Assembly (NCBI RefSeq): GCF_900100255.1
Contig: NZ_FMTS01000011.1
Coordinates: forward strand, 1 to 63,556
DNA from: Asticcacaulis taihuensis
GTDB taxonomy: Bacteria > Pseudomonadota > Alphaproteobacteria > Caulobacterales > Caulobacteraceae
DNA length: 63,556 nt
Direction of reading: 5' to 3'
Shown here piece after piece: positions 1-8,445 of the stretch. Numbering within the stretch: position 1 is the stretch's first letter; every line of letters starts with the position of its first letter. The position numbers and the translations under genes are program-made. Below the pieces are notes generated by a model. That model was not told the DNA's origin, did no database searches, and saw only the letters and a list, made by a program, of their open reading frames with translations.

Positions 1-1405
1 GGCTGCCGATATCGACGCGCTTGCCGGTGGCGAAGTCATAATAGTGCCACGAGCCGGGATCGTCACCGCCCTGGGCGAACAGGATCATCTGCGCCGGATC
101 GCGGCCCATGGCAGCGACACGCACGGACTGGCCCGGCGCCGTATCGAGCGCGTGCCGGTAGATATCCGCCAGGTCAGGATCGAAGAAGGTGTAGGTGGTG
201 ATCTCGCCATCATGGGCAAAGCCGGACAGGGCGCCGCTCTCCGGATTGAAGATCGGCCGGTCCTGCGCGGCGTCTTCGTCGAGCGGCGCCGACAGCTTGC
301 CATCGGCCGCCAGTTCGTAATAGCGGAAGCGGCGCGGGCCGTCCGCGCCGGGATCGGCGGCATCGAGGATCAGCAGGGACTGGCCGTCGCGCCCCAGACC
401 GGCCAGAAACGGCGCGAAGGTATGCGCCTTGGCGTCGATCTTGCGCGTCAGGATCGGCGTCCATTTGCCGTCCTTGCGCATCTCGATGCGGAAGGTTTCA
501 TCGAGATAGGTGTAGGTGGCCCGAACCGTCGGCTGGCCACTGGCATCGGTCAGCCAGTCATCGACATAGCTGCCGATCCGGTCGAGATCGCCGCCGTGGT
601 CATCGACGATCCGTCCCCGGCCGGTATCCGGATCGACCTTCCACAGATAGACGCGCTGCGCCACCTGGCCGGCGATCGACTTGTCACGCAGTTCCAGGAA
701 CGGCCCCACCAGTTGCATCTTGCCGTCTACCGTCACGGCCTTCGGCAGCCCAAGCGGCATTCCCTTGTAGTCGCCCCCCATGCGGTCACCGAGGCTTATG
801 GATTGTTTGTTGCGCAGATCGACGATCGTTCCCGCCTCCTGGGACCGCACGCCATACTGTGCGCAGGCCGGCGGCGTAAGCGTGCTTTGCAGGATAAGAC
901 TCAGGATCGGGTCCGGTGAAGTTACGTCCGTGCCGGAGCCGCCATTGAAGCCGCTGATAGACATGGCTGCGCTAAGATCGGACTGAGCCTGTGCCGATTG
1001 AAAATTCTGCCGCAGACCAGAAGGACACGTGCCCCGCAGGCCTGTGTCCGTAGCGGATAAGAGGATATGGTCGTTATCCAACCAGGTCATGGCCGATAAC
1101 GGATCCTCGCTAAGCTTAATGACCTGGTTTGTGCCCTCGGTCACATTATAGGTTGTCAGGAGACGCTGGCCACCCTTGCGGGTCACAAAGGCAAACCGGC
1201 TGCCATCGTCGGATAACGCAATCTGTTCAATGCGTGGAGATTGGGTAAAAACGTCCAAAGGCGGCGGCGGAACCTCGTCCGCGGGTTTGGGCCGAATGGC
1301 GCCCTTGACAATGACCTCGGTTGAGTCAGTCGGAGTGGTCTGCGCTCCCACCTGTGTAGCGGCTAAACACAATATGACGGCCAGAGCCGTAAGACACCTC
1401 GTCAT
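1..1405 (-). CDS. Prolyl-oligopeptidase (S9)-like exported protein, partial (C-terminus beyond the window)
   Basis: The frame is open from an ATG at 1405 to the window edge, about 468 residues, after a good Shine-Dalgarno (AGGAGGGG). The N-terminus is a signal peptide ending near VGAQ. What follows reads as repeated WD/beta-propeller-like blades (for example TWLDNDHILLSATD and SLLILDAADPG), as in the N-terminal propeller of S9 peptidases. The alpha/beta-hydrolase domain with the catalytic Ser-Asp-His would lie outside the window, so activity cannot be judged. In Caulobacterales this architecture includes lasso-peptide isopeptidases (AtxE2 type) as well as ordinary peptidases, and I cannot tell which this is. 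I see no lasso precursor or maturation genes here. It lies downstream of the GH43/hydrolase pair on the same strand, separated by 351 nt containing a palindromic repeat. Confidence 0.7.
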   Translation of the reverse strand, partial: MTRCLTALAVILCLAATQVGAQTTPTDSTEVIVKGAIRPKPADEVPPPPLDVFTQSPRIEQIALSDDGSRFAFVTRKGGQRLLTTYNVTEGTNQVIKLSEDPLSAMTWLDNDHILLSATDTGLRGTCPSGLRQNFQSAQAQSDLSAAMSISGFNGGSGTDVTSPDPILSLILQSTLTPPACAQYGVRSQEAGTIVDLRNKQSISLGDRMGGDYKGMPLGLPKAVTVDGKMQLVGPFLELRDKSIAGQVAQRVYLWKVDPDTGRGRIVDDHGGDLDRIGSYVDDWLTDASGQPTVRATYTYLDETFRIEMRKDGKWTPILTRKIDAKAHTFAPFLAGLGRDGQSLLILDAADPGADGPRRFRYYELAADGKLSAPLDEDAAQDRPIFNPESGALSGFAHDGEITTYTFFDPDLADIYRHALDTAPGQSVRVAAMGRDPAQMILFAQGGDDPGSWHYYDFATGKRVDIGS

Positions 1406-1756
1406 GATATTCCCCTCCTTGTTGTTTATCTGACAATGACATTTAGCCGTCGTCAGTCCCCCTTCTGTCCTTAAATCCCAGACTCCGGGATGGACAACCG
1501 ACCATTGGCTACACGGATACAAAGTACGCTTACGCCAGTTAGTAAAAGCGGCCCCCTGCGGGTAACGGTGGCGACTGACTCTGCCGGATATTCATGAGAC
1601 CCGTTCAAACAGTTGTCCCCTAGAGCACTTTTCGGAAAGTGCTCAAAGCAAGGAATTAGAGCGTTGATCTGATGCAATCAGATCGGAAAACGCTCTAAAT
1701 ATTTATCTTCAGACGTTCGGTTGTCCACCCGCATTTTTCAACTAAAAAGACGTCGA
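1406..1756. other. Intergenic region with palindromic repeat
   Basis: This stretch lies between the S9-like gene and GH43, both on the minus strand. It holds the S9 gene's ribosome binding site and presumably its promoter, plus the two-hairpin element at 1623-1698. I see no convincing coding sequence. The short open frame at 1471-1677 has no recognisable content. Confidence 0.6.
1623..1698. repeat. Two-hairpin intergenic palindromic element
   Basis: Hairpin 1 is GAGCACTTT (1623-1631), loop TCGG, AAAGTGCTC (1636-1644). Hairpin 2 has an outer stem TTAGAGCGTT (1656-1665) pairing with AACGCTCTAA (1689-1698) and an inner stem GATCTGAT (1666-1673) pairing with ATCAGATC (1677-1684), with a GGAA bulge. 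It resembles the small mobile-looking palindromes scattered between genes in alphaproteobacteria. No second copy was seen in this window. Confidence 0.6.
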
Positions 1757-2782
1757 TCAAGCCTTTTTGGGCGGCAGACTAACCCCGGCCTGCGACTGCT
1801 GAACATACTGGATCGTTCCGTCCGGATTGTAATACAGATAGTCGAGGCAGACACATCGCCGCCCGGTAGCTCCTGCTTCGCCGTTCAGGGTCAGGGTGGC
1901 CTTATGATAGAAGAAGTACCACTGGTCCTTGAATTCGATAATGCCTGGATGGATCGTGAAGCTGTTTTCCGCCGTGCCGGTAATCAGGCCACGGTAAGTC
2001 CACGGTCCGGTTATGGTATTGGAGGTCGCGTAAGCAATCGTTTCCATGCGCTTTTCTTTGTCCATAGACGCATAGGTCAGGTAATAGAGCGCGCCACGTT
2101 TATGCAGCCACGGGCCTTCGACATAATCCGGCAGATCGAAGGTGCGGACCTCACCATCCAGTTCGATCATATTGGCCTTGAGTTTCGCAAAGTAGCACTT
2201 GCCATTGCCCCAGACCAGCCAGGTGGTGCCGTCCGTATCCTTGAAAACCGTCGGGTCGATATCGTCCCAGGAATGAGGACCGTTTGGCGTCGTCCTGTTA
2301 TTGCCAATCAGCGCCGTGCCCCGGGCATCGACAAAGGGGCCGGTCGGGCTGTCGGAAACAGCGACGCCGATGGCCTTGCCCTTGTCGGAATCATCATGCT
2401 CGACCGCCGCGTACAGATAGAATTTGCCATTGGCATGAATCACCTGCGACGCCCAGGCATCCCTCACAGCCCACTTGAAATCCGTCGGTTTCATGATCGG
2501 GCCATGTGGCGTCCAGGTCTTCATGTCATCCGATGAATAGACCAGCCATTCCGTCATGTTGAATAACTGATCGCCATGCGCTTCATCGTGGCCCACATAG
2601 AGATAGACTCGTCCGTCATAAACCAGCGGCGCCGGGTCGGCCGTAAACGCGTTGGTAATGATGGGATTGGTACCGGCCGGCGGCGCTGTTTCGGCGTGCG
2701 TTATGCCGGCCTGACTCACTGCGGCGGCAATGGCGCCGCCTCCCAGCATGGCCAGCGATTGACGACGGGTGTGAAACTTCAT
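1757..2782 (-). CDS. Glycoside hydrolase family 43 protein (arabinosidase/xylosidase type), exported
   Basis: Predicted exported GH43 enzyme of 341 aa, expected to cleave arabinose- or xylose-containing side chains or backbones. The start chosen is ATG 2782 (AGGGA upstream) because it directly begins a Tat-like signal (TRRQSLAMLGGG, then an AHA-type cleavage region near residue 30). The longer frame to 2833 adds a basic stretch in front of it. GH43 five-blade propeller landmarks are visible: base Asp in TADPAPLVYDG (D49), the modulating Asp in DIDPTVF (D176) and the acid Glu in YVEGPWL (E222). Exact substrate cannot be read from sequence. It lies 76 nt downstream of the exported hydrolase gene and is probably co-transcribed with it from the promoter carrying the LacI-type site at 3876. 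Confidence 0.85.
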   Translation of the reverse strand: MKFHTRRQSLAMLGGGAIAAAVSQAGITHAETAPPAGTNPIITNAFTADPAPLVYDGRVYLYVGHDEAHGDQLFNMTEWLVYSSDDMKTWTPHGPIMKPTDFKWAVRDAWASQVIHANGKFYLYAAVEHDDSDKGKAIGVAVSDSPTGPFVDARGTALIGNNRTTPNGPHSWDDIDPTVFKDTDGTTWLVWGNGKCYFAKLKANMIELDGEVRTFDLPDYVEGPWLHKRGALYYLTYASMDKEKRMETIAYATSNTITGPWTYRGLITGTAENSFTIHPGIIEFKDQWYFFYHKATLTLNGEAGATGRRCVCLDYLYYNPDGTIQYVQQSQAGVSLPPKKA

Positions 2783-2858
2783 GGGGTTCCCTGACCTTTT
2801 ATTTAGACGGTTTGAGCGCATTCCTGCGGACACTTCGGACGCAGCGAAGCACCGTTCC

Positions 2859-3845
2859 TTAATTGATATTCTTGCGTTCCAGGGTCAGCCGGCTATCCCG
2901 GCAATAGGCGCAAGCATCTCCCTGAAATTTCTGCGCGGCAGCGGGCAGTCCCTTCAATTGCCAGTCGAGCCAGTTGACAACGACCTCTGCGGCCACACCG
3001 CCGTGCGGCTGCATGTAGGTGCCGCCATGTCCTACCGGAATATTGACCAGGGCCGCCGGCAGGCCGGACAAACGGCTGAAATCATCAGTGCCGTTCTTGT
3101 AGGCGATATCTTCCGGGCCACCGAGCACATACAGGGCCGAGCCGTGCAAACGGCCGAGGACCGACTTGTCAATGTCGATGCCCGAAATCTTCATCGCTGA
3201 GTCATTGAACACGCCGCTGTTCATCACCACGACGGTACGCACACGCGGATCAGGCGCCACGGTCAGGGCCTGCAGACCGCCGCAGCTCCAGCCAGACACC
3301 GCAATCTGACCTGTGTCGATCCGACCGTAATATGGACTGCCCGCCCTGCCATTTTCATGCATCACCCAGTCAATGGCATCGGTCAGCTCACTGGCATTGG
3401 TCGGCGCCGATAACTGGCCGTTGGTCATCTGGGGCGACGGCGGCGGTGCCGCATGGCGGGCGGGATCAACCCCCAGGGCAATGGCCACATAACCATGCGA
3501 GGCGATTTCCAGCAGGTGGTTTCTCGAACTCGTGCCGTCCGCGCTGCACGCACCATTGCCGAAGATGTAAACGCCGAGCTTTTCCCCTTTCAGCGCCGCC
3601 ATATCCTTCGGACGATAGACCACATGCGCCGGCAGGGTGGAGTCTTCTTCATAGGTCGCCGGATAGGCGCCGCTGCCCTGTTCCACAGCCGCCTCTGATG
3701 ACGCGGATACCTGCCAGGCCAGTACAGGGCCGGGGGAAATGGCGAAGCCGAACATCAAGGCCGCCAGCACAGACCCCGCCCGCGAAAAGGGCGTTGAAAA
3801 TCCGCCAAAAACCTTGCGTGTACGCGCACCATTCCCCTTTGTCAT
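2859..3845 (-). CDS. Exported alpha/beta hydrolase (esterase-like)
   Basis: A 328-aa secreted hydrolase. A basic N-terminus and hydrophobic stretch (residues about 24-44) look like a signal peptide. The nucleophile elbow GWSCGG places Ser at 187. An Asp/Glu pair follows in LGGPEDIAYKNG (about 245), and the likely catalytic His is in PVGHGGTYM (about 273). The oxyanion-region motif FGNGACSADG is typical of uncharacterised cutinase/PETase-like and BAAT-like esterases. Because it is paired with a GH43 gene, an acetyl or feruloyl esterase acting on decorated hemicellulose is plausible, but this is inference. It is the first gene after the halogenase operon and has its own promoter region (3846-3933). 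Confidence 0.75.
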   Translation of the reverse strand: MTKGNGARTRKVFGGFSTPFSRAGSVLAALMFGFAISPGPVLAWQVSASSEAAVEQGSGAYPATYEEDSTLPAHVVYRPKDMAALKGEKLGVYIFGNGACSADGTSSRNHLLEIASHGYVAIALGVDPARHAAPPPSPQMTNGQLSAPTNASELTDAIDWVMHENGRAGSPYYGRIDTGQIAVSGWSCGGLQALTVAPDPRVRTVVVMNSGVFNDSAMKISGIDIDKSVLGRLHGSALYVLGGPEDIAYKNGTDDFSRLSGLPAALVNIPVGHGGTYMQPHGGVAAEVVVNWLDWQLKGLPAAAQKFQGDACAYCRDSRLTLERKNIN

Positions 3846-3875
3846 TTTCCACCCGCTTTATATTTGTCTGATTAT

Positions 3876-3889
3876 TGATAACGGTAACA
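3876..3889. promoter_or_regulatory. LacI/XylR-type operator-like site
   Basis: TGATAACGGTAACA fits the pseudo-palindrome TGnTAnCGnTAnCA at every fixed position. This form is typical of LacI-family sugar repressors such as the Caulobacter xylose regulator. It sits 31 nt upstream of the hydrolase start, where a repressor would block the hydrolase-GH43 promoter. Confidence 0.5.
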
Positions 3890-3933
3890 TATCGCTATTC
3901 TGGCGACAAGCCTGATTGACCGGATGGAGCGAT

Positions 3934-5436
3934 TTATCGGATGTAGCGCTCCAGGAAATCCGGATGTCGCGCCATGAGACTGACACCCGCCGCCACCTGT
4001 CCTTCGATACGTTTCATACGCGTTTCCAGTTCCGCCGCCGGCATGATATCCGCAATCGGATGGTAGCGCTTTGGCCGGATATTCTGGCCGTGCAGGACGG
4101 CAAGCCAGCTAGTCTCATCGAACAGTTCGTTATCGTGACGATACAGACGGGCGTTTTCAGAGTAGACCGCCAACCGGTCAGCCAGGGTCTGCGGTATCTG
4201 CATAGTCCGGCAGTAGTTCCAGAAAGGACTGTCATCACGCTGAGTGGCACAATAGTGAAGCACGATGAAATCGCGCACCTGCTCGTATTCCAGTTGGGTG
4301 CGCCGGTTGTAGTAGTCTATGTCCGGTTGATTGAATGTCTTGTCGGGAAAATTCTCCATCAGGCGGGCGATGGCCGACTGAATCAGGTGGATCGATGTCG
4401 ATTCCAGGGGCTCCAGAAACCCGGAGGAAAGACCAATGGCGACGACATTCCTGTTCCAGGGGGACTTGCGAACCCCGGCCTTGAATTTCAGGAAATTCGG
4501 TTCTGAGGTTACCGGGCCGTCCAGATCACGATTCAGGCCCTCCAGGGCCTCTTCATCGCTGATGAATTCACTGCAATAGACATGGCCATTGCCTGTGCGC
4601 GACTGCAGCGGAATGCGCCATTGCCAGCCCGCGCTTTTCGCTGTCGCGCGCGTGTAAGGCAAGGGGGGGGCCACGCGCTCACACGCCCGCGCCACGGCCC
4701 GGTCACACGGTAAATAGGCGCTCCAGTCCTCGAAGCCGGATTGCAGGGTCTGCTCGATCAGCAGCCCGCGGAATCCGGAACAGTCGATAAACAGGTCGCC
4801 GGGAACCGTTTCGCCCGTTTCCAGCGTGACGCTTTCCACGTGACCGGTTTCAGGCTGCCGGGACACATGGCTGATCTTGCCCTCCGTGCGCTTCACGCCC
4901 CCTGCCTCGGCAATTTCACGCAGATATCGGGCATAGAGACCGGCATCAAACTGGAACGCATAGGAATAGGCGCCAGATGACGCATTAAGGCGTCCACCTT
5001 CCGGCTTCTGAAACTTGCCCAGACGCGCCGCCTCTACGATCAGATTATACTTATCCAGAGGCTGCGCCTTGCCCATCTGATCGTAACGCAACCAGGAATG
5101 ATGAAAGTGAAGCGAGTTCATGGGCTCGCCATAGGCGCCGAACGGGTGAATATAGCGCTGGCCCAGACCGCCCCAGTCTACGAACTCAATGCCGGCCTTG
5201 AAGGTGGCGTGGGTACGGCGCATGAACTCGCTTTCATCAAGGCCCAGGAGCCTGTTGAAATAAAGAATATGCGGGATGGTCGCTTCCCCTACCCCCACCG
5301 TCCCTATGGCTTCAGATTCGATCAGGCGAATGCTGATCTCATCATCGCGCAGCAGCCTGGCCATCGCGGCAGCCGTCATCCAGCCAGCGGTTCCACCACC
5401 GACAATCACAATTTTTCGAATTCTGAGATCGTTCAT
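3934..5436 (-). CDS. Flavin-dependent tryptophan halogenase family protein (fourth gene of the array)
   Basis: A 500-aa, full-length FADH2-dependent halogenase-family protein. It has the FAD-binding GGGTAGW (residues 13-19), the Lys equivalent to PrnA Lys79 in ATFKAG (K80), the halogenase signature WQWRIP (271-276), and the second catalytic acid in FLEPLESTS (E345). It therefore keeps the residues needed to form and use hypohalous acid or a Lys chloramine. It has no signal peptide, so it is cytoplasmic. The start ATG overlaps the stop of the upstream halogenase by 4 nt (ATGA), implying translational coupling. Substrate is unknown. Free tryptophan is not implied, because many homologues near TonB receptors have never been assigned a substrate. 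No flavin reductase is nearby. Confidence 0.88.
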   Translation of the reverse strand: MNDLRIRKIVIVGGGTAGWMTAAAMARLLRDDEISIRLIESEAIGTVGVGEATIPHILYFNRLLGLDESEFMRRTHATFKAGIEFVDWGGLGQRYIHPFGAYGEPMNSLHFHHSWLRYDQMGKAQPLDKYNLIVEAARLGKFQKPEGGRLNASSGAYSYAFQFDAGLYARYLREIAEAGGVKRTEGKISHVSRQPETGHVESVTLETGETVPGDLFIDCSGFRGLLIEQTLQSGFEDWSAYLPCDRAVARACERVAPPLPYTRATAKSAGWQWRIPLQSRTGNGHVYCSEFISDEEALEGLNRDLDGPVTSEPNFLKFKAGVRKSPWNRNVVAIGLSSGFLEPLESTSIHLIQSAIARLMENFPDKTFNQPDIDYYNRRTQLEYEQVRDFIVLHYCATQRDDSPFWNYCRTMQIPQTLADRLAVYSENARLYRHDNELFDETSWLAVLHGQNIRPKRYHPIADIMPAAELETRMKRIEGQVAAGVSLMARHPDFLERYIR

Positions 5437-6965
5437 GCCGAAGCCACATCAATGGAGGTGAGCCTGCGCGCCGCGCAGTAGTTTTGAATAAAGTCCGCGT
5501 GGGTGGCCATGCGCCCCACTTCATTGATCATGGCCACACGCATGGATTCAAGACTTTGACTGACTTCGCCCGGCGGCAGATTACGGACAATCGGATCATA
5601 GGACCTGGGCAGGATCCCCTGTCCCAGGAAAACAGCAACCCAACTGGCTTTGGAGAACAATTCTTCTTCATAACGAAACACGCGGCCGACCTGCCTGAAA
5701 AGCTCAATCTTGTGAACCAGACTGTCAGGCAGGGACATGGTGCGGCAATAATCCCAGAAGGGGCTGTCACTGCGTTCAGTGGCGCAATAGTGCAGGATGA
5801 TAAAATCGCGCACCTGTTCGAATTCCGTCTGCATATGACGGTTATATTCATGGCGCACGATCTCCGGCGCCGGCAGGTCGGGATACAGGGAGATAAAGCG
5901 GCTGATACCTTCCTGGATCAGGTAGATCGAGGTTGATTCCAGAGGTTCAAGAAAGCCTGCCGAAAGACCAATGGCCACGCAATTCTTGCTCCAGAACGTT
6001 TCCCGATGACCTGCCCTGAACTGAATGCGACGCGGTTGGCCGATCATTTCACCATCGAGATTGCGCATGAGTATCGATTGAGCCTCGTCGTCACTCATAA
6101 AATCGCTTGAATATATGTGTCCGTTTCCGGTCCGCTGCTGCGTCGGGATTCGCCACTGCCAGCCGGCTTTACGTGCGGTTGAGCGCGTGAAGGGCAGCAG
6201 TCCGCCGGCGTGTTTACAGGCGACGGCCTGCGCGGTATCGCAGGGCAGCCAATGCTTCCAGTCAACGAAGCCGGCGCCCAGCGCCTTCTCGATGAGCAGG
6301 GCTCGAAAGCCCGTGCAGTCGAAGAAGAAATCACCCTCTATCACGCTCTCGTCATCGAGATGGAGGCGAAGGATGTCTCCGGTATCCGCATCCTGATCAA
6401 CGGTGCGCATCTGGCCTTCAATCCGCCTGACACCGCGTGTCTCGGCATATTTGCGCAGGTAGGCGGCATAAAGTCCGGCATCAAAATGATAGGCGTAGCG
6501 AAGATGGGACCGGAGGCTGCGCGGATTGGCATCCGGCAAGGCGAAGCGCTCTTCCAGGGCCGCGACAGCACACAGGCTGTAGCGATGGATGGGCTGCGGA
6601 TTGCCGCCGTTGCGACTGTGAAGCCAGTAATGATGAAAATCTATGCCGTTCATATCGACGCCGTGACTGCCGAAAGGATGGACATAGACATCTCCCTTTC
6701 GCCCCCAGTCGACGAATTCGATGCCCAGCTTGAAAGTCGCCTGCGTGGCCTTCATGAACTCGTCTTCCCGGATTCCCAGAAGACGGTTGAAGTTGATGAT
6801 ATCTGGTATCGTGGCTTCGCCCACGCCGATTGTGCCAATGAGTTCGGATTCGACCAGCGTGATGGACACATCCTTGGACGCAAGAACGCTGGACAGGGCC
6901 GCCGCCGTCATCCAGCCGGCCGTGCCGCCTCCAAGTATAACGATTTTTTTGATGGGCCTGGTCAC
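5433..6965 (-). CDS. Flavin-dependent tryptophan halogenase family protein (third gene of the array)
   Basis: A 510-aa protein with all catalytic landmarks of the family: GGGTAGW near residue 12, ATFKLG with K79, WQWRIP in the central substrate domain, and FLEPLESTS with the catalytic Glu. It starts at GTG 6965, three nucleotides after the stop of the preceding pseudo-halogenase-like gene, so it belongs to the same transcript. It resembles the genes at 3934 and 8446 closely in motif order (HPFG, HYWL, GNGHIYSS, RDFIILHYCAT), consistent with tandem duplication followed by divergence. Substrate is unknown. Confidence 0.88.
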   Translation of the reverse strand: MTRPIKKIVILGGGTAGWMTAAALSSVLASKDVSITLVESELIGTIGVGEATIPDIINFNRLLGIREDEFMKATQATFKLGIEFVDWGRKGDVYVHPFGSHGVDMNGIDFHHYWLHSRNGGNPQPIHRYSLCAVAALEERFALPDANPRSLRSHLRYAYHFDAGLYAAYLRKYAETRGVRRIEGQMRTVDQDADTGDILRLHLDDESVIEGDFFFDCTGFRALLIEKALGAGFVDWKHWLPCDTAQAVACKHAGGLLPFTRSTARKAGWQWRIPTQQRTGNGHIYSSDFMSDDEAQSILMRNLDGEMIGQPRRIQFRAGHRETFWSKNCVAIGLSAGFLEPLESTSIYLIQEGISRFISLYPDLPAPEIVRHEYNRHMQTEFEQVRDFIILHYCATERSDSPFWDYCRTMSLPDSLVHKIELFRQVGRVFRYEEELFSKASWVAVFLGQGILPRSYDPIVRNLPPGEVSQSLESMRVAMINEVGRMATHADFIQNYCAARRLTSIDVASA

Positions 6966-6968
6966 GGT

Positions 6969-8438
6969 TCAAGTCTCTTGCTGTCTGAGGTAGCGCATGA
7001 AATTTTGCATGTAATCTGTGTGGTTCGGCATCGCACTCACACAACGTTCGATATCCTGTCGCATGCCGGACAGGAATTGCCGTACGCGATCGCGGTCCGC
7101 CCGATCGGCGATGCGATCATATCGCCCTGGGCGTCTACCCATACCATAGCTCAGGATCAGCCAGTCTTCCTGGGTAAAAGGTTCCAGATCATAGGCAACA
7201 TGCAGGCCGCGGCTTTCAAACTGCGCCAGCTTGGCCGACAGCCTTTCATCGATCGGCTGGGCTCGGGCCGCCCGCCAATAGGACGTATCGGGAAAGGCGT
7301 GGCCTTCGTAGAAGGCGCGGTGAAACAAACCGGCATTGCGGTAGTCTTCGTCATATTGCCGGTTGAATTCCCGGCTTTCCACCCGCATGTCACGGGTATT
7401 GGGAAGAAGCGACAACAGGCGGTCTACATCTCGTATCAGCAGGACCACCGGCGCGGCTGTCAAGGGCTCGACCACACCCGCAGCCTGACCGATGGCGACA
7501 CAATTGCCGGCCCATGCAATCGGATGACGTCCGATCGGAACTTCCGCTACGGCGGCGCCTTCCGGTACAGCGATCAAAGCGGCCTGACCAGGCATCTGAG
7601 GATCGAAGACGGTCAGCGTAGCGACGTGCGATTGCAGGGGCGTATCGGACACCCAGCCAAAATCACATCCCGTCAGCGTCCGGACAACACCTTCTGCCCC
7701 GGACAATGGCCTGTACTGCATATGCGCCGCCAGGCGTCGCTCTGCCTTAAACACCACACCCAGGGATGAAAGGAACACAGCCCCGGCGCCAGAGCCATCG
7801 ACATACAGGTCAGCAACCAGTTCGCGTCCATCCGACAGCCTGACCGTTTCGATGTCACCGTCGTGGACAACGATGTCCGCTATCTCTCCCGCTGCAATAT
7901 CGACACGGTCTCGCGGCACCATCCGCTCGAAAAAGCGTCCCCAGTCCAAGGGATCGATGTGGTATCCGTACTCGGCGCGCGACAGTGCGTGTCTCCGATC
8001 CTCCGGGGGATGCGCAAAAGCGCCTTTTTGTGCCGCCACGGCTGACACCAGGAAAGGTTCAAGCTCGAAGATATTTTGCTGGGACAGATAATGGTGGAAA
8101 AGGACACCATCGATAATCGGCAAGGGTTGCTGAAAGCATTGCGTCCAGGCAGCGCCGCCCCAATTCTGATAGCGGGTGCCAAATGAAAACGAGGCTTCAG
8201 AGCCTGACAGAAGTTCGGGTTCCGAAATGCCCAGGTTTAAATTGAATTCATACGTCGCAGGGGGCGCTGTATTTCCATAGAAGATATCGGACTGTTCACT
8301 CCCCGCTATCCGCAGCCAGGTCAGTTGAATCTGATCCGGAAGCTGGCGCGCCAGGGCGCAGACGGTCATCTGCGCTGCGAGACCATTGCCGCAAACGACA
8401 ATTTTTTTGACATTATCATCAGATTTATGCAGTGCCAC
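6969..8438 (-). CDS. Degenerate tryptophan halogenase-family protein, probably not a halogenase
   Basis: A 489-aa protein alignable with its neighbours through the whole length (LGISEPELL, NWGG, FHHYL, GNCVAIGQAAGVVEPL) but with an altered active site. The dinucleotide motif reads GNGLAA instead of GGGTAGW. The catalytic Lys is replaced by Ser (ASFSFG, S85). WxWxIP is absent (FGWVSDTPL at that place). The second catalytic acid is replaced by Thr (EPLTAAP, T327). The frame is open and full length, starting at GTG 8438 and spaced 7 and 3 nt from its neighbours, so it is a maintained gene and not a wreck. It may be a structural partner, an oxygenase with altered chemistry, or a substrate-binding protein. 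Confidence 0.8.
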   Translation of the reverse strand: MALHKSDDNVKKIVVCGNGLAAQMTVCALARQLPDQIQLTWLRIAGSEQSDIFYGNTAPPATYEFNLNLGISEPELLSGSEASFSFGTRYQNWGGAAWTQCFQQPLPIIDGVLFHHYLSQQNIFELEPFLVSAVAAQKGAFAHPPEDRRHALSRAEYGYHIDPLDWGRFFERMVPRDRVDIAAGEIADIVVHDGDIETVRLSDGRELVADLYVDGSGAGAVFLSSLGVVFKAERRLAAHMQYRPLSGAEGVVRTLTGCDFGWVSDTPLQSHVATLTVFDPQMPGQAALIAVPEGAAVAEVPIGRHPIAWAGNCVAIGQAAGVVEPLTAAPVVLLIRDVDRLLSLLPNTRDMRVESREFNRQYDEDYRNAGLFHRAFYEGHAFPDTSYWRAARAQPIDERLSAKLAQFESRGLHVAYDLEPFTQEDWLILSYGMGRRPGRYDRIADRADRDRVRQFLSGMRQDIERCVSAMPNHTDYMQNFMRYLRQQET

Positions 8439-8445
8439 CGTCTTA

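Noticed and set aside
6210-7769. 519-aa open frame on the plus strand across the halogenase genes
   Set aside because: Antisense to two halogenase genes with clear motifs. No recognisable content of its own.
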